From Gremmenia infestans (Eukaryota; Ascomycota; Leotiomycetes; Helotiales; Hamatocanthoscyphaceae), in contig JAFEVB010000036.1 of the NCBI GenBank assembly GCA_032629725.1, positions 310,001-374,000 of the forward strand: a stretch of 64,000 nucleotides of DNA, in the 5' to 3' direction. This document shows positions 9,744 through 21,336 of the stretch, piece after piece. Below the pieces are notes generated by a model that did not search any database, was not told the origin of the DNA, and saw only the letters and a list, made by a program, of their open reading frames with translations. The translations under genes and the position numbers were made by a program. Numbering within the stretch: position 1 is the first letter of the stretch; each line of letters opens with the position of its first letter.

Positions 9744-11088
9744 TTATCTAGGCCCAAGTTTTTCAAGGGCCTTTGAACCCTGTTCTTCCCACTCTGCTTT
9801 GCTTATCCACATACTCTCTTTATCCGCCATGATATTCGCCAACACTGCACCTCCTAGGAACACCATATGTCTCCTCCTGGGCGGATCCTCAATTCGGACC
9901 TTAAATTTATTCAGCCGTTCCGGATTCCCACCCAGCACCTTCGTAAGCCATAACTGCTTCAGCTCCTTCTCTAATCGTGAGGGTAGGCCAGGGTACATGC
10001 TGCTACCGCCGGACAAGACGATGGCTTTGAAGAGGGAGGAGCGCACATCGACGTCAGCGGCTTGGATGGTATTGAAAAGAAATTCGGCGATGCCTGGTTG
10101 TTCGACATCAACTAAGTGGGGTTGAAATAGACATTCGGGGGCTTCGAAACGCTCGCTACCAACTCGGATTACTCGGCCGTCGGGTAGGGTGTAGCTCTCT
10201 ACCAAGACCGTGGTATCCTCGCTCAGTCTCTGATCTAATTCCAGGTCGTATGAAACGTAGCAGAGCTTCTCTTTGATCTGGCGCACGGTCTCAAAATCGG
10301 CGGTTCTGTTAAGGGCGTAGCCGCGGCGCAGGAGGAGAGCGATGAGATTGCGGGTTACGTCTCGGCCGGCGACGTCCAGCCGGCGGGTTAGGTGGTTGAG
10401 GACGACGGATTCATAGACGGGGACAATGTGAGTTACTCCGTCTCCGGAATCAACGACTACACCGGAGCTGAGACCTATGAATCGTCAGCTGCTGCCCACA
10501 TCCTCTTTCCATCAATGTAAACACCGACCTTGTGCATAAAGCGCCAATACAGCTTGAATAGCGACATAAACACCACCAAACTGATACCTCTCAAACATCA
10601 CTTCGCACATCTGCTCCCTATTCTTCAGGGGATTCATTGGGGGCTCCGTAAGCAAGATCTTGCGCCCGGTAGTGTCAACCTTCATCTTCTCGTAGAAAGT
10701 GTAGTCCCAGAGATGCTGCATATCGTCCCACTTCTTGACGATGCCATTCTCCATGGGGTAGGATACCTGCAGCATGGTGCGCGCGGCGGCTGCTTCGTCA
10801 CCGCACATTATGTCTTTGATGACTAGGCCATCGTTGCCTTTTTCTTCGGAACGCAGGATGGGGCGTCCGACGATGGAGGGGTATTGGAATTCGGGGAAAT
10901 TCTACAGCAGTACTACGATTAGTCTCTGCCTCTGTAGTCGTATTGCTGGAAGAAGAGGGGGGCGCATACTTGGGCGGCATAGCCAACTTTGAGGAAGCCG
11001 GTTCCTCCATCGAGGACTGTAGGATTGATGTAAGTAGGTATACTCGAGGATTGAAGCAATATACAATACCTATTGGAGGTTCCGACAT
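9744..11088 (-). CDS. arp2: Actin-related protein 2 (Arp2/3 complex)
   Basis: Four exons on the minus strand: 11088-11070, 11016-10970, 10901-10529 and 10474-9744, with introns of 53, 68 and 54 bp; phases agree throughout. Product 389 aa, close to the usual Arp2 length. The tiny first exon encodes MSEPPI and splices to give VLDGGTGFLKVGYA, the phosphate-1 loop of the actin fold. Other actin-fold blocks are SGVVVDSGDGVTHIVPVYE (phosphate 2), VLSGGSSMYPGLPSRLEKEL (adenosine region) and a C-terminal KLGPR. Arp2 pairs with Arp3 to nucleate branched actin filaments at cortical patches for endocytosis and tip growth. Transcribed divergently from the racemase-family gene, with about 290 bp between starts. 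Confidence 0.95.
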
Positions 11089-11379
11089 CTTTGCAGACGG
11101 TGGGGAGCTCGAAGGATGTTGAAGGTAAGCTTGAGGTTGTTGATACGTAGTGGGGGCCTGTTGTGCGCTTGCGTTGGTGGCCCCTTCAACCCGCCGTAGC
11201 TCCCCTCCATGGTGCTGGTGGTGGCTTTTTGAACCCTAGCAACTTGTAGTCTAGAGCTAGGTGTGTATTTTTTAATTATTTCCTACTTATACTTGTATAT
11301 TTGCACCACTTGTAATTTATTAGTTCCTACCTCAAAACTGAATCTTTGCGAACAACTACACCTATAATCTTATTTAACC

Positions 11380-12147
11380 ATGAAGATGACTTCTAAGAGA
11401 ATCCTCCTCATCAATCCTAATTCGTCAATTTCCATGACGGATGGCTTGTCTACTTTACTCAAGGAAATGAATCGGAATGGAACTACCTCATCCCAAATCG
11501 AGACTTATACAGCTCCTTCTGGCCCATCAAGTATTAACAATGAAGATGATGCCCTCGAAACTGCCAACATCGTTCTCGCAGATCTGGAACCAAGACTTTC
11601 TAATTACGACGCCTACCTCGTCGCCTGCTACAGCGTCCATCCTCTTGTCGGCATGCTCAGAAAGAAAGTTGCCCCTCATGTACACGTGACCGGTATCTTC
11701 GAAGCCAGCATTTCCACATCTCTATCTTTGCTGCCACTGGGATCCGGAAGCAGTTATTCGAGGTTCGGGATTGTCAGTACGGGTACTTATTGGGAGAAAG
11801 CCCTTTCAGAAGGAGTGAAGGACTTCCTGGAGGTGGATGATTTGAAGAGCTGCAAGAGGTTTAAAGGGGTCGAAACCACAGGATTAAATGCTGGGGAGTT
11901 GCATACAGCACCGCCGGAGTTGGTTAGGAGGAAGATGATGGAGGCGACGAAGAGATTGGTGAAGGATAAGGATGTTCGGGTTGTTATTCTAGGGTGTGCT
12001 GGAATGGCGGGGTTGGATGCTATTGTCGAGGAGGCTTTATTAGAGGAACTTGGAGATGATGCAAAGTATGTGCATGTTCTAGATGGGGTAAAAGCTGGTC
12101 TTGGGATGCTGGAGAGTTTTCTTCGGGCTTTACCTCGTAAGAAGTAA
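11380..12147 (+). CDS. Asp/Glu/hydantoin racemase family protein (Dcg1-like)
   Basis: Single exon, 255 aa. The start MKMTSKRILLINPNSS matches the family's N-terminal INPNSS block. Two cysteines sit where the family has its acid/base pair: ACYSVHP (about residue 88) and ILGCAGMAGL (about residue 206). The central GIVSTGTYWEKAL loop also fits. Members are cofactor-independent racemases for hydantoins or aspartate/glutamate, and the yeast relative DCG1 is linked to nitrogen catabolism. Substrate here is unknown. A second in-frame Met at residue 3 is an alternative start. No signal peptide. Confidence 0.88.
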   Translation: MKMTSKRILLINPNSSISMTDGLSTLLKEMNRNGTTSSQIETYTAPSGPSSINNEDDALETANIVLADLEPRLSNYDAYLVACYSVHPLVGMLRKKVAPHVHVTGIFEASISTSLSLLPLGSGSSYSRFGIVSTGTYWEKALSEGVKDFLEVDDLKSCKRFKGVETTGLNAGELHTAPPELVRRKMMEATKRLVKDKDVRVVILGCAGMAGLDAIVEEALLEELGDDAKYVHVLDGVKAGLGMLESFLRALPRKK

Positions 12148-12967
12148 TTCCATGGAATTGCAGGGAGGCGGTACCTTTTTTGATTGTTATGAATACGAGG
12201 TGTAAATGGCACTGGTCTCGTGTCTAATACAAAAGCAAGAGATAAATACTATGCAGATTTCATGGGCAAAGCGGGCAGAAGAGAATATCGATACTGCACA
12301 AGATGACTTTACGTCTGATTGACATTAAGTGAGAAACATTACCTTTTCTAGACTTTCCAAAAATGCTACCATAGAAATAACCAAATATCTTCAACGCAAC
12401 GAATGTATAAATCTAACAAGCACATGCTATTATTGGATCGTTTGGACTTTGTAAAATCTTGTGGCTTTTGCAGCTACCTACCGCCTCCTCTCCTAGTCCC
12501 ATATGGCAAGAACGGGCGGTCAGGTATCGATCGGGGTCTGGACCTTGGCCTTCAAAATGCGATATGCAACAAAACTTTGTGACACTAAAGTGATCCTATT
12601 TTCCACCTCCTCGCTCCAGAATGGGGATGATTGAGGGGTGAATTGCAGTAATGCCAGACTTCTGGTTTTAATGCAAGCCATATAAACCATGTATGAATCG
12701 TGATACCAGACTGCTAGATTTCCCTTTTCCTTGGGTGCCTACCTGTGAGAGTCTCTGTGTCCATATTTAGTATCGGGGGTGAGCCGCGTAGGAATCCCGT
12801 TCGAAGGCTCTTCAACTTGAACACCTCCGGGTCAATTGCTACAGCAATATCCCATCTAACCACAATGTGTCACCACAAAATCGATCATCGAATGCCCCTT
12901 TTCTTGCTCGCGTGAAACTCGTATTGCTGCCCATATGTACAAGTACACGATCCCCGCCATCAATGCC
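12148..12967. other. Intergenic between convergent genes, about 0.8 kb
   Basis: Contains the 3' flanks of the racemase-family gene and of NDUFB7. No coding signal recognised. Confidence 0.5.
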
Positions 12968-13422
12968 CTAGTTACTCCTCTCCCCACCCTTCGCCGCCCT
13001 CAACTCATCCATCTTGGCAACTCTCTTCTTGAACTCGTCGTACTGGCATTTCTCATAGCTATGTCTCTCTGTCTGTCCATTCATCAGCCTTTGCTCAATC
13101 CCAATCCCGATCCCTGCCCTCCAGATCCATATCTATCATCCAAATCTGCAATAGGAAACAGCGCTTACCTCACACTTCCATGGCAAATAATACTCCTCAT
13201 ACCGACACCGGTTCAGCGGGATAAGCAAGTTCGCACAGCTATCGCGGTAGGCGATAGGAAGGCGGCCTTCGGACATGGCTTCTCGTGTCGCTGCTACAAA
13301 TACACAAGTTGGATTAGCAATTGAAGGTTTTGGCAATTGGGAGGGGGCAATTGGAGCTTACGAGCTGGTTTTGATTCGGTGGGGAGCCCGACGGCTGCTT
13401 TCACGGTTTCGGTGACCGTCAT
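12968..13422 (-). CDS. NDUFB7: NADH:ubiquinone oxidoreductase B18 subunit (NDUFB7)
   Basis: Three exons on the minus strand: 13422-13362, 13293-13169 and 13072-12968; product 96 aa. The joined protein has the twin-cysteine layout of NDUFB7: IAYRDSCANLLIPLNRCR (Cys-x9-Cys) and KCETERHSYEKCQYDEF (Cys-x9-Cys), as in CHCH proteins imported by the Mia40 route. It is an accessory subunit on the intermembrane-space face of the complex I membrane arm. The first intron ends in TAGCAG, so two acceptors three bases apart (exon start 13293 or 13290) are both usable and would add or drop one residue. The start codon has a CCACC context. Frame-continuous ORFs in this interval are fragments only, because introns break the gene. 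Confidence 0.9.
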
Positions 13423-14261
13423 GGTGGATGGGTGGTTTCGGGTTGCGTGTGGAGGGCGATTGCGGTAGGTGATGGTGATGGTTTGAGAGCTTGGTCGTTA
13501 GGAATTAGCTTAAAGCTTACGTAATCCGCGTTCTCCGGGACTCACTTCGATGAACAGACTCTGGTTTTTCCCTCGCTATTGCTGTTTAAACAGCTTTTTT
13601 ATTTTGATCTTCACAAATTTTGAAGTTTTTAGATTATATATTAAGAGGTAGGGTGGAAAACCAGGCGGTTAAGTCAATATCTTTAATCACCTCCAGCGAA
13701 TTTCGAGTTCTCTTTCTGCAACCAGCTCAGGCTTTTGCGTTCTCTCCTAGTCTATATTGTATTGGAATTTGGGCCGAGGTGGTCCCGAAAAACACTACCC
13801 ACTTGGCGCCTTAGCATAGCCTATAAGCTAGTTAAAAGTTGTTATAGGGTTTTTAGTTGCAACTATCCCTTTTTGCAGACGCATTTTAGCTAGTAATAGA
13901 TATCTCTGCATTAGTTAAGCTATAAGCATACTATATAGACTATAGCAAGTATCTTATAGAATCTCTCTTTAGTTGGAATTAGATTAGGGCTCTTTTTTAG
14001 ACCTATTCTACCTATTATATATACCCCTTTTATCTGTTTTAATACGTATTAGCTAATACGCTTAGGATTATAGCTATAATAGTTGCGCTGCAGCCTATAA
14101 TAGTCGCTAGCAAGCACTCTTAAGAGAGCTTAATCTAAATATATAGTCTATAGAATATCCGCGGCCTTAAAAACATATCTATATAATCTATACTACTACT
14201 TATAATATCAAGTCTATATAAAGAGAGAAGGGAGGGCATATAAAAAAGCGTAATAGGGCTA

Positions 14262-14883
14262 TTATAAAGGCTCTACTAGTTATTAACGCGCCTATTAATA
14301 GCTTGCTAAAGTTCCTTTTATAGTTCTAAGGTATTATAGTCTATAACTTAGATAGAATAGAAAGTAAGTGTAAGTTCTATCGCGCCTGCTATTTTATATA
14401 AAAGCTTCCTTCTAGCTCTACCCTTTTTAAGGTTTACTATAAAAAAAAAGATATAGATCTTAAGCCTTTATAGATACCTCTGCTTTTTCTATAGATACTC
14501 CTAGAAAGTTAGAATATAATAGGCTATACCTTTTAGTAGAATATTCGCAGGTATAATAACGCCTTAGCTTTTACCTCTATAAGCTATAATAAAGACACTT
14601 GCACAGATCTAGCTATAGGTATCTAATGCTTTAAGATTTACAGCAAGCTGTTTTACTACTAGAGCCCTTTATAAGCCAGCTCGCAAAAGCCGCTATGCTT
14701 CGCTTAACTCCTTTTCTATAATCTAAACTATATAGCTAATCTCTATTACGCTTATAATATATAGTTAGACCGTCTAATCCTTTAGCAGCTTGCAGCTATA
14801 CTAATAGATATTAATCCGTTTATTACTATCTATAAGACTGCTAGCAAGCGCCTAGCAGACTAGCCGTAGAACTCTCGCCTTTT
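14262..14883 (+). pseudogene. Helitron Rep-helicase, N-terminal fragment
   Basis: Plus-strand remains that read, through several TAG/TAA stops, as the N-terminal domain upstream of Helitron Rep. Recognisable pieces include NIRRYNNALAFTSIS (about 14540-14590), a match in style to the conserved RxYN.ALAFTS block of fungal Helitrons, and INPFITIYKTA near the end. The fragment stops at the Gypsy insertion. Its last codons (NSRL) continue in frame into LLNPQMHLVIEL at 21340 once the retroelement and one copy of its 5 bp target duplication are removed. Not functional. Confidence 0.7.
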
Positions 14884-15315
14884 TATAACGATCGCCTAGC
14901 TTACGTAGTGCTAGGGTAAGTCTTATGACTTAAGTAGGTCCCTGGACCTAGGTTATCGTTGGGTTAATATTAGTATCTATCGATAGATTACTAGTTGCTA
15001 TACTTAGGAGTATAGCTTATTATAAAGTATAAAGTAATAAGCGTATATTAGGAAATACTATTTAAGTTAAGTATAAAGCTTCTATCTAATAGGTAATAAC
15101 CTAGTCTTATATAAAACCGTTATGCCTTTAGATCCTAATAGATCCTAACGGGCCGCGAGGATCCCTACGGTCCTTCTTAGTCCGTTATATGACTAATATA
15201 CTAGAAGAACGTTTCTTGCTTATATAAGGAAAATCTATTCCTATCAAGGGTTCTCCTACGTCTAGAGTTAGATACTAAGCCTAAGGCTCTTTAGTTATAT
15301 ATTATGTTCGTAATA
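14884..15315 (-). repeat. 3' LTR of the Gypsy element
   Basis: 432 bp, aligns without gaps to 20905-21336 by eye. Differences seen are almost all C/T or G/A. Its outer terminal bases are decayed (tataacg against tgtaaca in the other copy). Confidence 0.88.
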
Positions 15316-15329
15316 CTATTTCCCTCTTG

Positions 15330-18300
15330 GTTAGCGTAGCCTCTACGCTTAAGTATAATATAGAAAAACATCTTTCTTATAGTATAGCTTTCCTTTTTTC
15401 TTATTATACTACCTATTCGCAGCGTTAAAAATAAAGAGCGCTTTATTCTTTACGACCAAATTATCTCTTTTAGCTATCCTGTTAATATAAAGTGCACTTA
15501 TTATAAATCCTAAGGCTTGGAGTATATTATATCTAAATCCTCTAGTTTAGGCAAATATGGTGCTTGTATAAAGTTAAAAATAAAGTGCGATGTCTATAGG
15601 CTATTACTTGCGGACTAGTCTATACTAAAGCGTAAAGAACTTTATCTAAAGCAGAAGAGATAGAAGATGCTCTTAAAACTATTATGCTTTAACTAGCAAT
15701 AGTCTAAGTTTAAACGCTATGCCTAGGACATATTACGCCGGGGCCTTAAAACCCTTAATAAGCTTAATGCCCTAAAGGAGAAAAAGAAAGTTAAGAAGGA
15801 GAAAAGTAGACAGCATAAGCAGGGAACTCTATCTACTCCTATTTCTAACTTTCTTACTAGTAGTCCTTTGCTTAGTCCCGACCCTTTTAGTAACCCTACC
15901 TTTATTGCGTCGCTAGCTGCATATAATCCTTTAGACCCGTTCTAGTTAGGTTAGGGTGCCAATCTTAATAGTCCGCAAATATCTTAAGGTCCCTAAGTAT
16001 TATCCTTAGCTCCTAGGTGTTTTCTAAGTATAGGTAGTTTATCTATTTAACTAAGTACTTAATACTTCCTCTAACCCGTTTATAGTCTAGTATTGCTTCG
16101 ACCTTATATTTAGTATTAGGGTTAACTAGTTGGATTTCCGTAACAGGCGCAGGTAGCGCCCCTAGTAGTGCTGGTTTAAGGAGGGATATATAGAATACTA
16201 GATATATGTTTATTATTCTAGATAGTACTAATTCGTAGTTAACTAGTCCTATAATTTATTTAATTTTAAACAGCCCTAGCTTTTTATAATCTAGTTTTAT
16301 ACTTGGTTATTTTATCTTAATATTTTTTCGTATTAGGTAGACCTTATCCCTCTCTTTAAGCGTAGGTTCTATACTATGTTTTCTATTATAGTATAACGCT
16401 GCTCTCTTTATAAAGAATGCTAGGTCGCTAGCTAGTTCCTTCTAAAGTGCTTTAAGGTCTTCTACTTATATAGTCGCGGATTAGTTATCTACTTCTAAGG
16501 TTATTACAAAGCGGTAGGCCTTAGAGTTATAACCATAATTCGCGTATGCTAGTAAGATCTTTATATTTTCCGCAGCTAACATATTATATACGAACTAGGC
16601 AAGTAGTAGAAGTTCTACCTAGTTGTTCTACTTATAGTTTATATAATACTAGATATATATTTCTATTATCTGATTTATCTGTTTAGTTTATCCGTTAGTT
16701 TATAGGTAAAAACTTATTAATAGCTTCCTTTTAATACCTAGCAAAGCCGTAAATGCTATCTAGAATTTTAAAGTAAAAAGCTAATCTCTATTTAATATGA
16801 TTTCTTCTAGCGCGCTATAGTTTGCTACTACTACTTAGAGAAATGCCTAGGCTAAGTCTTTAGCTATACTTAACTTCTTATAGGGTATTATATAGGTGTA
16901 TTTTATTAACCTATCTATAATAACTAGGATAGAATCGTATTCTACTCCTATTATTAGATTCTTAGATAGTAGTAGTTTAACTATAAAGTTCTATATAATA
17001 GATGTCTAGGGAGTCTTTAGTATATCGGGTAATTGTATTATACTATATAGAGCGTATTATAATATCTTATTTTATATATAAGTATTATACTTACTAATAA
17101 CCTCTTTAACTATTATTTGCATACCTAGAAAATAGTATCTCCGCGAGAGCCTTTCCTAGGTTCTAGTGTTTCCTTAATATCTATAAGCTAGCAGCTTATA
17201 TTATTCCTTAACAAATTCTTTTTAGATACTCTTAAGGATATATATCTTATTCTTATATAGTAGGAGCCCCTCTATATTCTTCTAGAAGTATTATAAGATG
17301 CTTTCTACTACTATGTCCCCTTTATATACTAATCTAATTTTATCTATAAATAGGTCGCTATTAATACGGGTCGCAGCTGCGATTTATTATTTATTTAGGA
17401 TAAGGTTATTACTATCTTCCTAGAAGATCGCAACGCCCTTTATTTCCTCTTTTATCTTATATCCTAGCTTCTAACTTAGTGCGTTAGCGCATGTATTCTC
17501 TATCCCTTTTATATATTTAATTTATAAGTCATAGGTAGCAAGTGTCTCTACCTACCTTATCTATTACCTATTTAAGTCTTTAGTTATAGTAAAGCTAATA
17601 AGATTCTTATAATTAGTAAGAATTATTACTAGGAAGTTAGCTCTCTAAAGGTAAACCCTTTATTCCTATAATGCTTTAACTATTACTAGGAGTTTCTTAT
17701 TATATATATTATAGTTAAGTTCTATAGACGTTATTTTTCTAGAGTAGTATACTACTAGATGCTAGCTGCTATCCTTATATTTCTATATAAGCACTCCCTC
17801 TATTACTTTATCCAACGCGTCTATCTCTACTATTAACTTAAGTTTTAGCTAGAAGTTCTAGCAGATAGGTTCCTCTATAAAGGCCTGCTTTAGTTCTTAG
17901 AATGCCTTTTCTGCTTTATCTATCTATTTAAACTCTTTCTCCTTTTTTATTAGGTCTATAAGTAGTAAAGCTTTCTTTAAATATAACTTAATAAACTTCT
18001 AGTAGAAGTTCGCGAATCCTAGAAAAGATTACACCTATTTAACTATAGTTAGCGTCTCCTAGGTAATAATTACTTGGACCTTTTTAAAGTCTAGGCCGAT
18101 TTTCCCTAGCGTAATTACATAGCCTAGAAAGGTAATTTCTTTTATATAAAAGTTATACTTAGATAGCTTTAGGCGGAATCCCTTCGCCGCAAGTGCTTCT
18201 AAGACCTATATTATATATCCTACGTGCTATTCCTTATTATCTAAATATACTAGTATATTATTAAGGTAATATATATAGAACCTGTCTAAGAAAGCCCTTA

Positions 18301-19700
18301 ACGCGTCGTAGTTAACTTTTTAACAAGTTACTAGGGCGTTAGTTAGCCTAAATAGCATAACCTAGTACTTATAGTAACCAAATCTAGTTCGAAATGCCGT
18401 TTTCTATTCCTTGCTTTTTACAATACGGATTAGGTAATATGCGTTCCTTATATCTAGTTATATAAAGATTACTATCTTTCTTAGACGGTTTTGCATATTA
18501 TCTGCCTATAGTAGTAGGTATCGATTTTTTATAGTTATCTTATTTAACTTTTAGTAGTTAATACAAAATTGATCCGGTTTATCTTTCTTCTTTATAAATA
18601 GCGTTAGCGCTTCTAATAGGGAGTGCAACTTCTTTATCTATCCCTTAGATAACGCCTTATTAATATACTCCCTCTATAGTCTTATCTCTTCTTTACTATA
18701 CTAGCGAAGTGGTTTCTAAGAAGGTTTATATCCTTTCTTAAGCGGTATCTTATAGTCCTATAGTTAATGTTTAGGTAAGGCCTTTTTACTTTACGGGTTA
18801 TTTAATATCTGTTTAAACTTCTTATACTATACTAGTATCTCTTTTTTAACCTTTGCGTTATTTGGTAGAGGGCCTTAGGTTACGTGCTCTAGCGCGTTAT
18901 AGAAGGTAGCGCTAACCTCTTTATAGCTATATAGTTATTTTAATACATAGCTATATTAGGTAAACTTTACCTTATAAGTTTCCTAGTTAATTTCTGGATT
19001 ATATTATCTAATCTAAGAAACACTGAAAATAGCCTAATTATCTCTAATATAGATTATATCCAGGCTGATTTCCTCTTGGTAATCTCTAATAGTTACTTAT
19101 ATAGGTATGGTCTTATACTTAACTATCCCTCTATTTATTTTAATTGCTATCCTATTAATAATAGTAAGTAGGTAGGGTTCCTTTTTCTCTTATACTAGTA
19201 TATTAAGCCTTTTTATAGCTTTTAGCAAGATAAAGTTCCTTTACGCACTAGAGTTAAGCATAACCCGTAGCTCTTTTCCTCTAGTATAGGCGTTTAGCAT
19301 TATATAGTTTTAGCTCTCTATAGCTGCCACTTGCTTTCCTAGTTATCTTTCTTCTAGGACCTTATATCCTATGAATTGGTTTTCCTATAGTTGGTAACTG
19401 CTTTCCTATCTTATTAGTTAGTATAGAGTGTTTAGCGCAAACGTGCTTTATGCTTTATTACTAATATATTACTAGGCGAAAATTGTTAGGTTTATAGGAA
19501 ATAAGAGAAAAGTTGTTTTCCTTTAAATACATTTGCCTAACCCTTTACTAGTGATTTCCTAGACGTCTCCTAGCTTTATAATTAAGCTTAGCTTTAGCAT
19601 CTTTTCTCTAGGGATGCCTTTAACGATCCTAGGCTATTAAAGTGCCCTAAAGATAACTTGTTATATGTCTTAGTATATAACTATATAGTATATGCCTTTT
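15330..19700 (-). pseudogene. Gypsy pol remains (PR-RT-RH-IN)
   Basis: Minus-strand reading through stops shows clear Gypsy RT pieces. The YxDD box is at 18257-18268 and now reads Tyr-Leu-Asn-Asn, followed by ILVYLDNKE and, further on, LEALAAKGFRLKLSKYNF and ITFLGYVIT, which match the RT thumb/connection of chromoviral elements. RNase H and integrase-like stretches follow toward 15330 but are too eroded for motif calls. Both catalytic aspartates of RT are lost by G-to-A changes on the coding strand. Borders are approximate. Confidence 0.75.
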
Positions 19701-19899
19701 TCTGGTTTCTTTATTCCTAGCTGGAAGTCCTCTTTAAAGGCCGGTTTATCCCTCTCTTTAGGTTCCTACTAGTTTCCTGCAGAAAGCTTATTGCTAGCTA
19801 TAATCTATTCTTTATCTATATTAGGTAGCTGGTCTATAGGATTCTAAGATAGGCTTGCTTTCTTTTCTATATTTATTTCCTAGCTTTTATACTTAGGTG

Positions 19900-20880
19900 G
19901 TTGCGTGCTATACTTCTACCTCTTAGGGTTTAGTCGTAATACTATATCTAAGGTTTATATAGCCGCGCTTATATTTTATTTCTTTTAGGGTCCTTTCCTC
20001 TTTTTCTGCCTATAAGAGGATACTAGGTGTCTAGGCAATCCACACTTAAAATAGAGTCCCTTTTAATATCGCTTATTCTATTTCTCTTTAGAAAGTAGGT
20101 TCGGCTTCTAGTAAGCGGCATTAATTTCTATTAGATCCCCCTAGTCCTTTCTTTCTATCAATTCTGTTTTTCTTAACTATTTGCTAAAGTTATAGGTTCC
20201 CTTTTATTTAAGGGACCTCTTAAAGAATCGGTTATTAATCTTAACCGCTTTCTTAATTATTTTGGCAAGACTATTTAGTTAGTCTATCCTAGTTAGCTTA
20301 TTCTTAATAAAGTTTTTTAGTCCTGCGTAGTACTAGCTAGTTAGGGCGCGGTCGCTCTATCCTACTATATCTAAATACTACTAGAACCTAGCTATATATT
20401 TAGAGGCTAACTTATTCTGCTTTAGTTGTTGTAGCTTCTATTTAGCTATACTTTACTATTTAAGGTCGCCGAAGACTTATTGGATGTTTTTCTTAAATGC
20501 TTTATAGCTTATAAACATAGCCTAAGTTAAGGTCCTTGCCCTAGTTATAACTTGCTTCTAACTAGTCTTATTTGCTATAAAGTCGTTAATATAGGTCTTA
20601 ATCTAGTTAAAGGCTACGCTCTAAAGGTAACTAATTATATAGATAACCTTTACTATCTTAGTTCTAAATAAGTATTAGTTAAATAGGATATATATATCTA
20701 TTAAAGTTAGAAAGTTGTCTAACTTACCTTTATCCCTATAGAACATATTAGGTATCTTAACGATCGCAGTTTATTTCTATACTATAAGAGTTTATACTAG
20801 CGCTAGCGTAGAAGCTGGAGTTAGCGTTAGGGTTAGGATATTCTTCCCTTTAGTAGATCTAGTAGATAATATTATTCCGT
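19900..20880 (-). pseudogene. Gypsy gag remains with mutated zinc knuckle
   Basis: Minus-strand reading shows a retrotransposon gag-like start (FYRDKGKLDNFLTLIDIYI near 20700) and, at 20012-20053, a zinc knuckle with Cys-x2-Cys-x4-His-x4-Cys spacing whose first and last cysteines are now tyrosine (TGT/TGC to TAT). Several in-frame stops. Upstream end is near the 5' LTR; downstream border with pol is approximate. Confidence 0.7.
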
Positions 20881-20904
20881 TAATAAAGAGACTAGTGCTT
20901 AAAG

Positions 20905-21336
20905 TGTAACAATTGCCTAGCTTACATAGTGCTAGGGTAAGTCTTATAACTTAAGTAGGTCCTTAGACCTAGGTTATTATTAGGTTAATATTAGTATCTA
21001 TTAATAGATTACTAGTTGCTATACTTAGGAGTATAGCTTATTATAAAGTATAAAGTAATAAGCGTATATTAGGAAATACTATTTAAGTTAAGCATAAAGC
21101 TCCTATCTAATAGGTAATAACCTAGTCTTATATAGAACTATTATGCCTTTAGATCCCGATGGATCCTAATAGGCCGCGAGGATCCCTACGGTTCTCCTTA
21201 GTCCGTTATATAACTAATATACTAGAAGAACGTTTTTTGCTTATATAAGAAAAATCTATTCCTACCAAGGGTTCTCCTACGTCTAGAGTTAGACACTGAG
21301 CCTAAGGTTCTTTAGTTATATATTATGTTCGTAACA
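20905..21336 (-). repeat. 5' LTR of the Gypsy element
   Basis: 432 bp copy with better-preserved ends: plus strand begins tgtaacaattg and ends cgtaaca. On the coding strand it starts TGTTACGAAC. Followed on the plus strand by the target duplication cttct and then Helitron coding remains. Confidence 0.88.

Larger units (their letters stand above)
14884..21336 (-). mobile_element. Ty3/Gypsy LTR retrotransposon, RIP-degraded
   Basis: 6453 bp bounded by two 432 bp direct repeats. Terminal bases read TGTTAC...GTTACA on the coding (minus) strand of the intact LTR. Flanking 5-mers are ctttt (14879-14883) and cttct (21337-21341): a target-site duplication with one C-to-T change. Reading on the minus strand: gag (about 20880-19900), then protease, reverse transcriptase, RNase H and integrase remains down to about 15330, in the usual Gypsy order. 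A purine-rich tract (15316-15328 on the minus strand) abuts the 3' LTR, as expected of a polypurine tract. All frames are full of stops, so the copy is dead. Confidence 0.88.
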
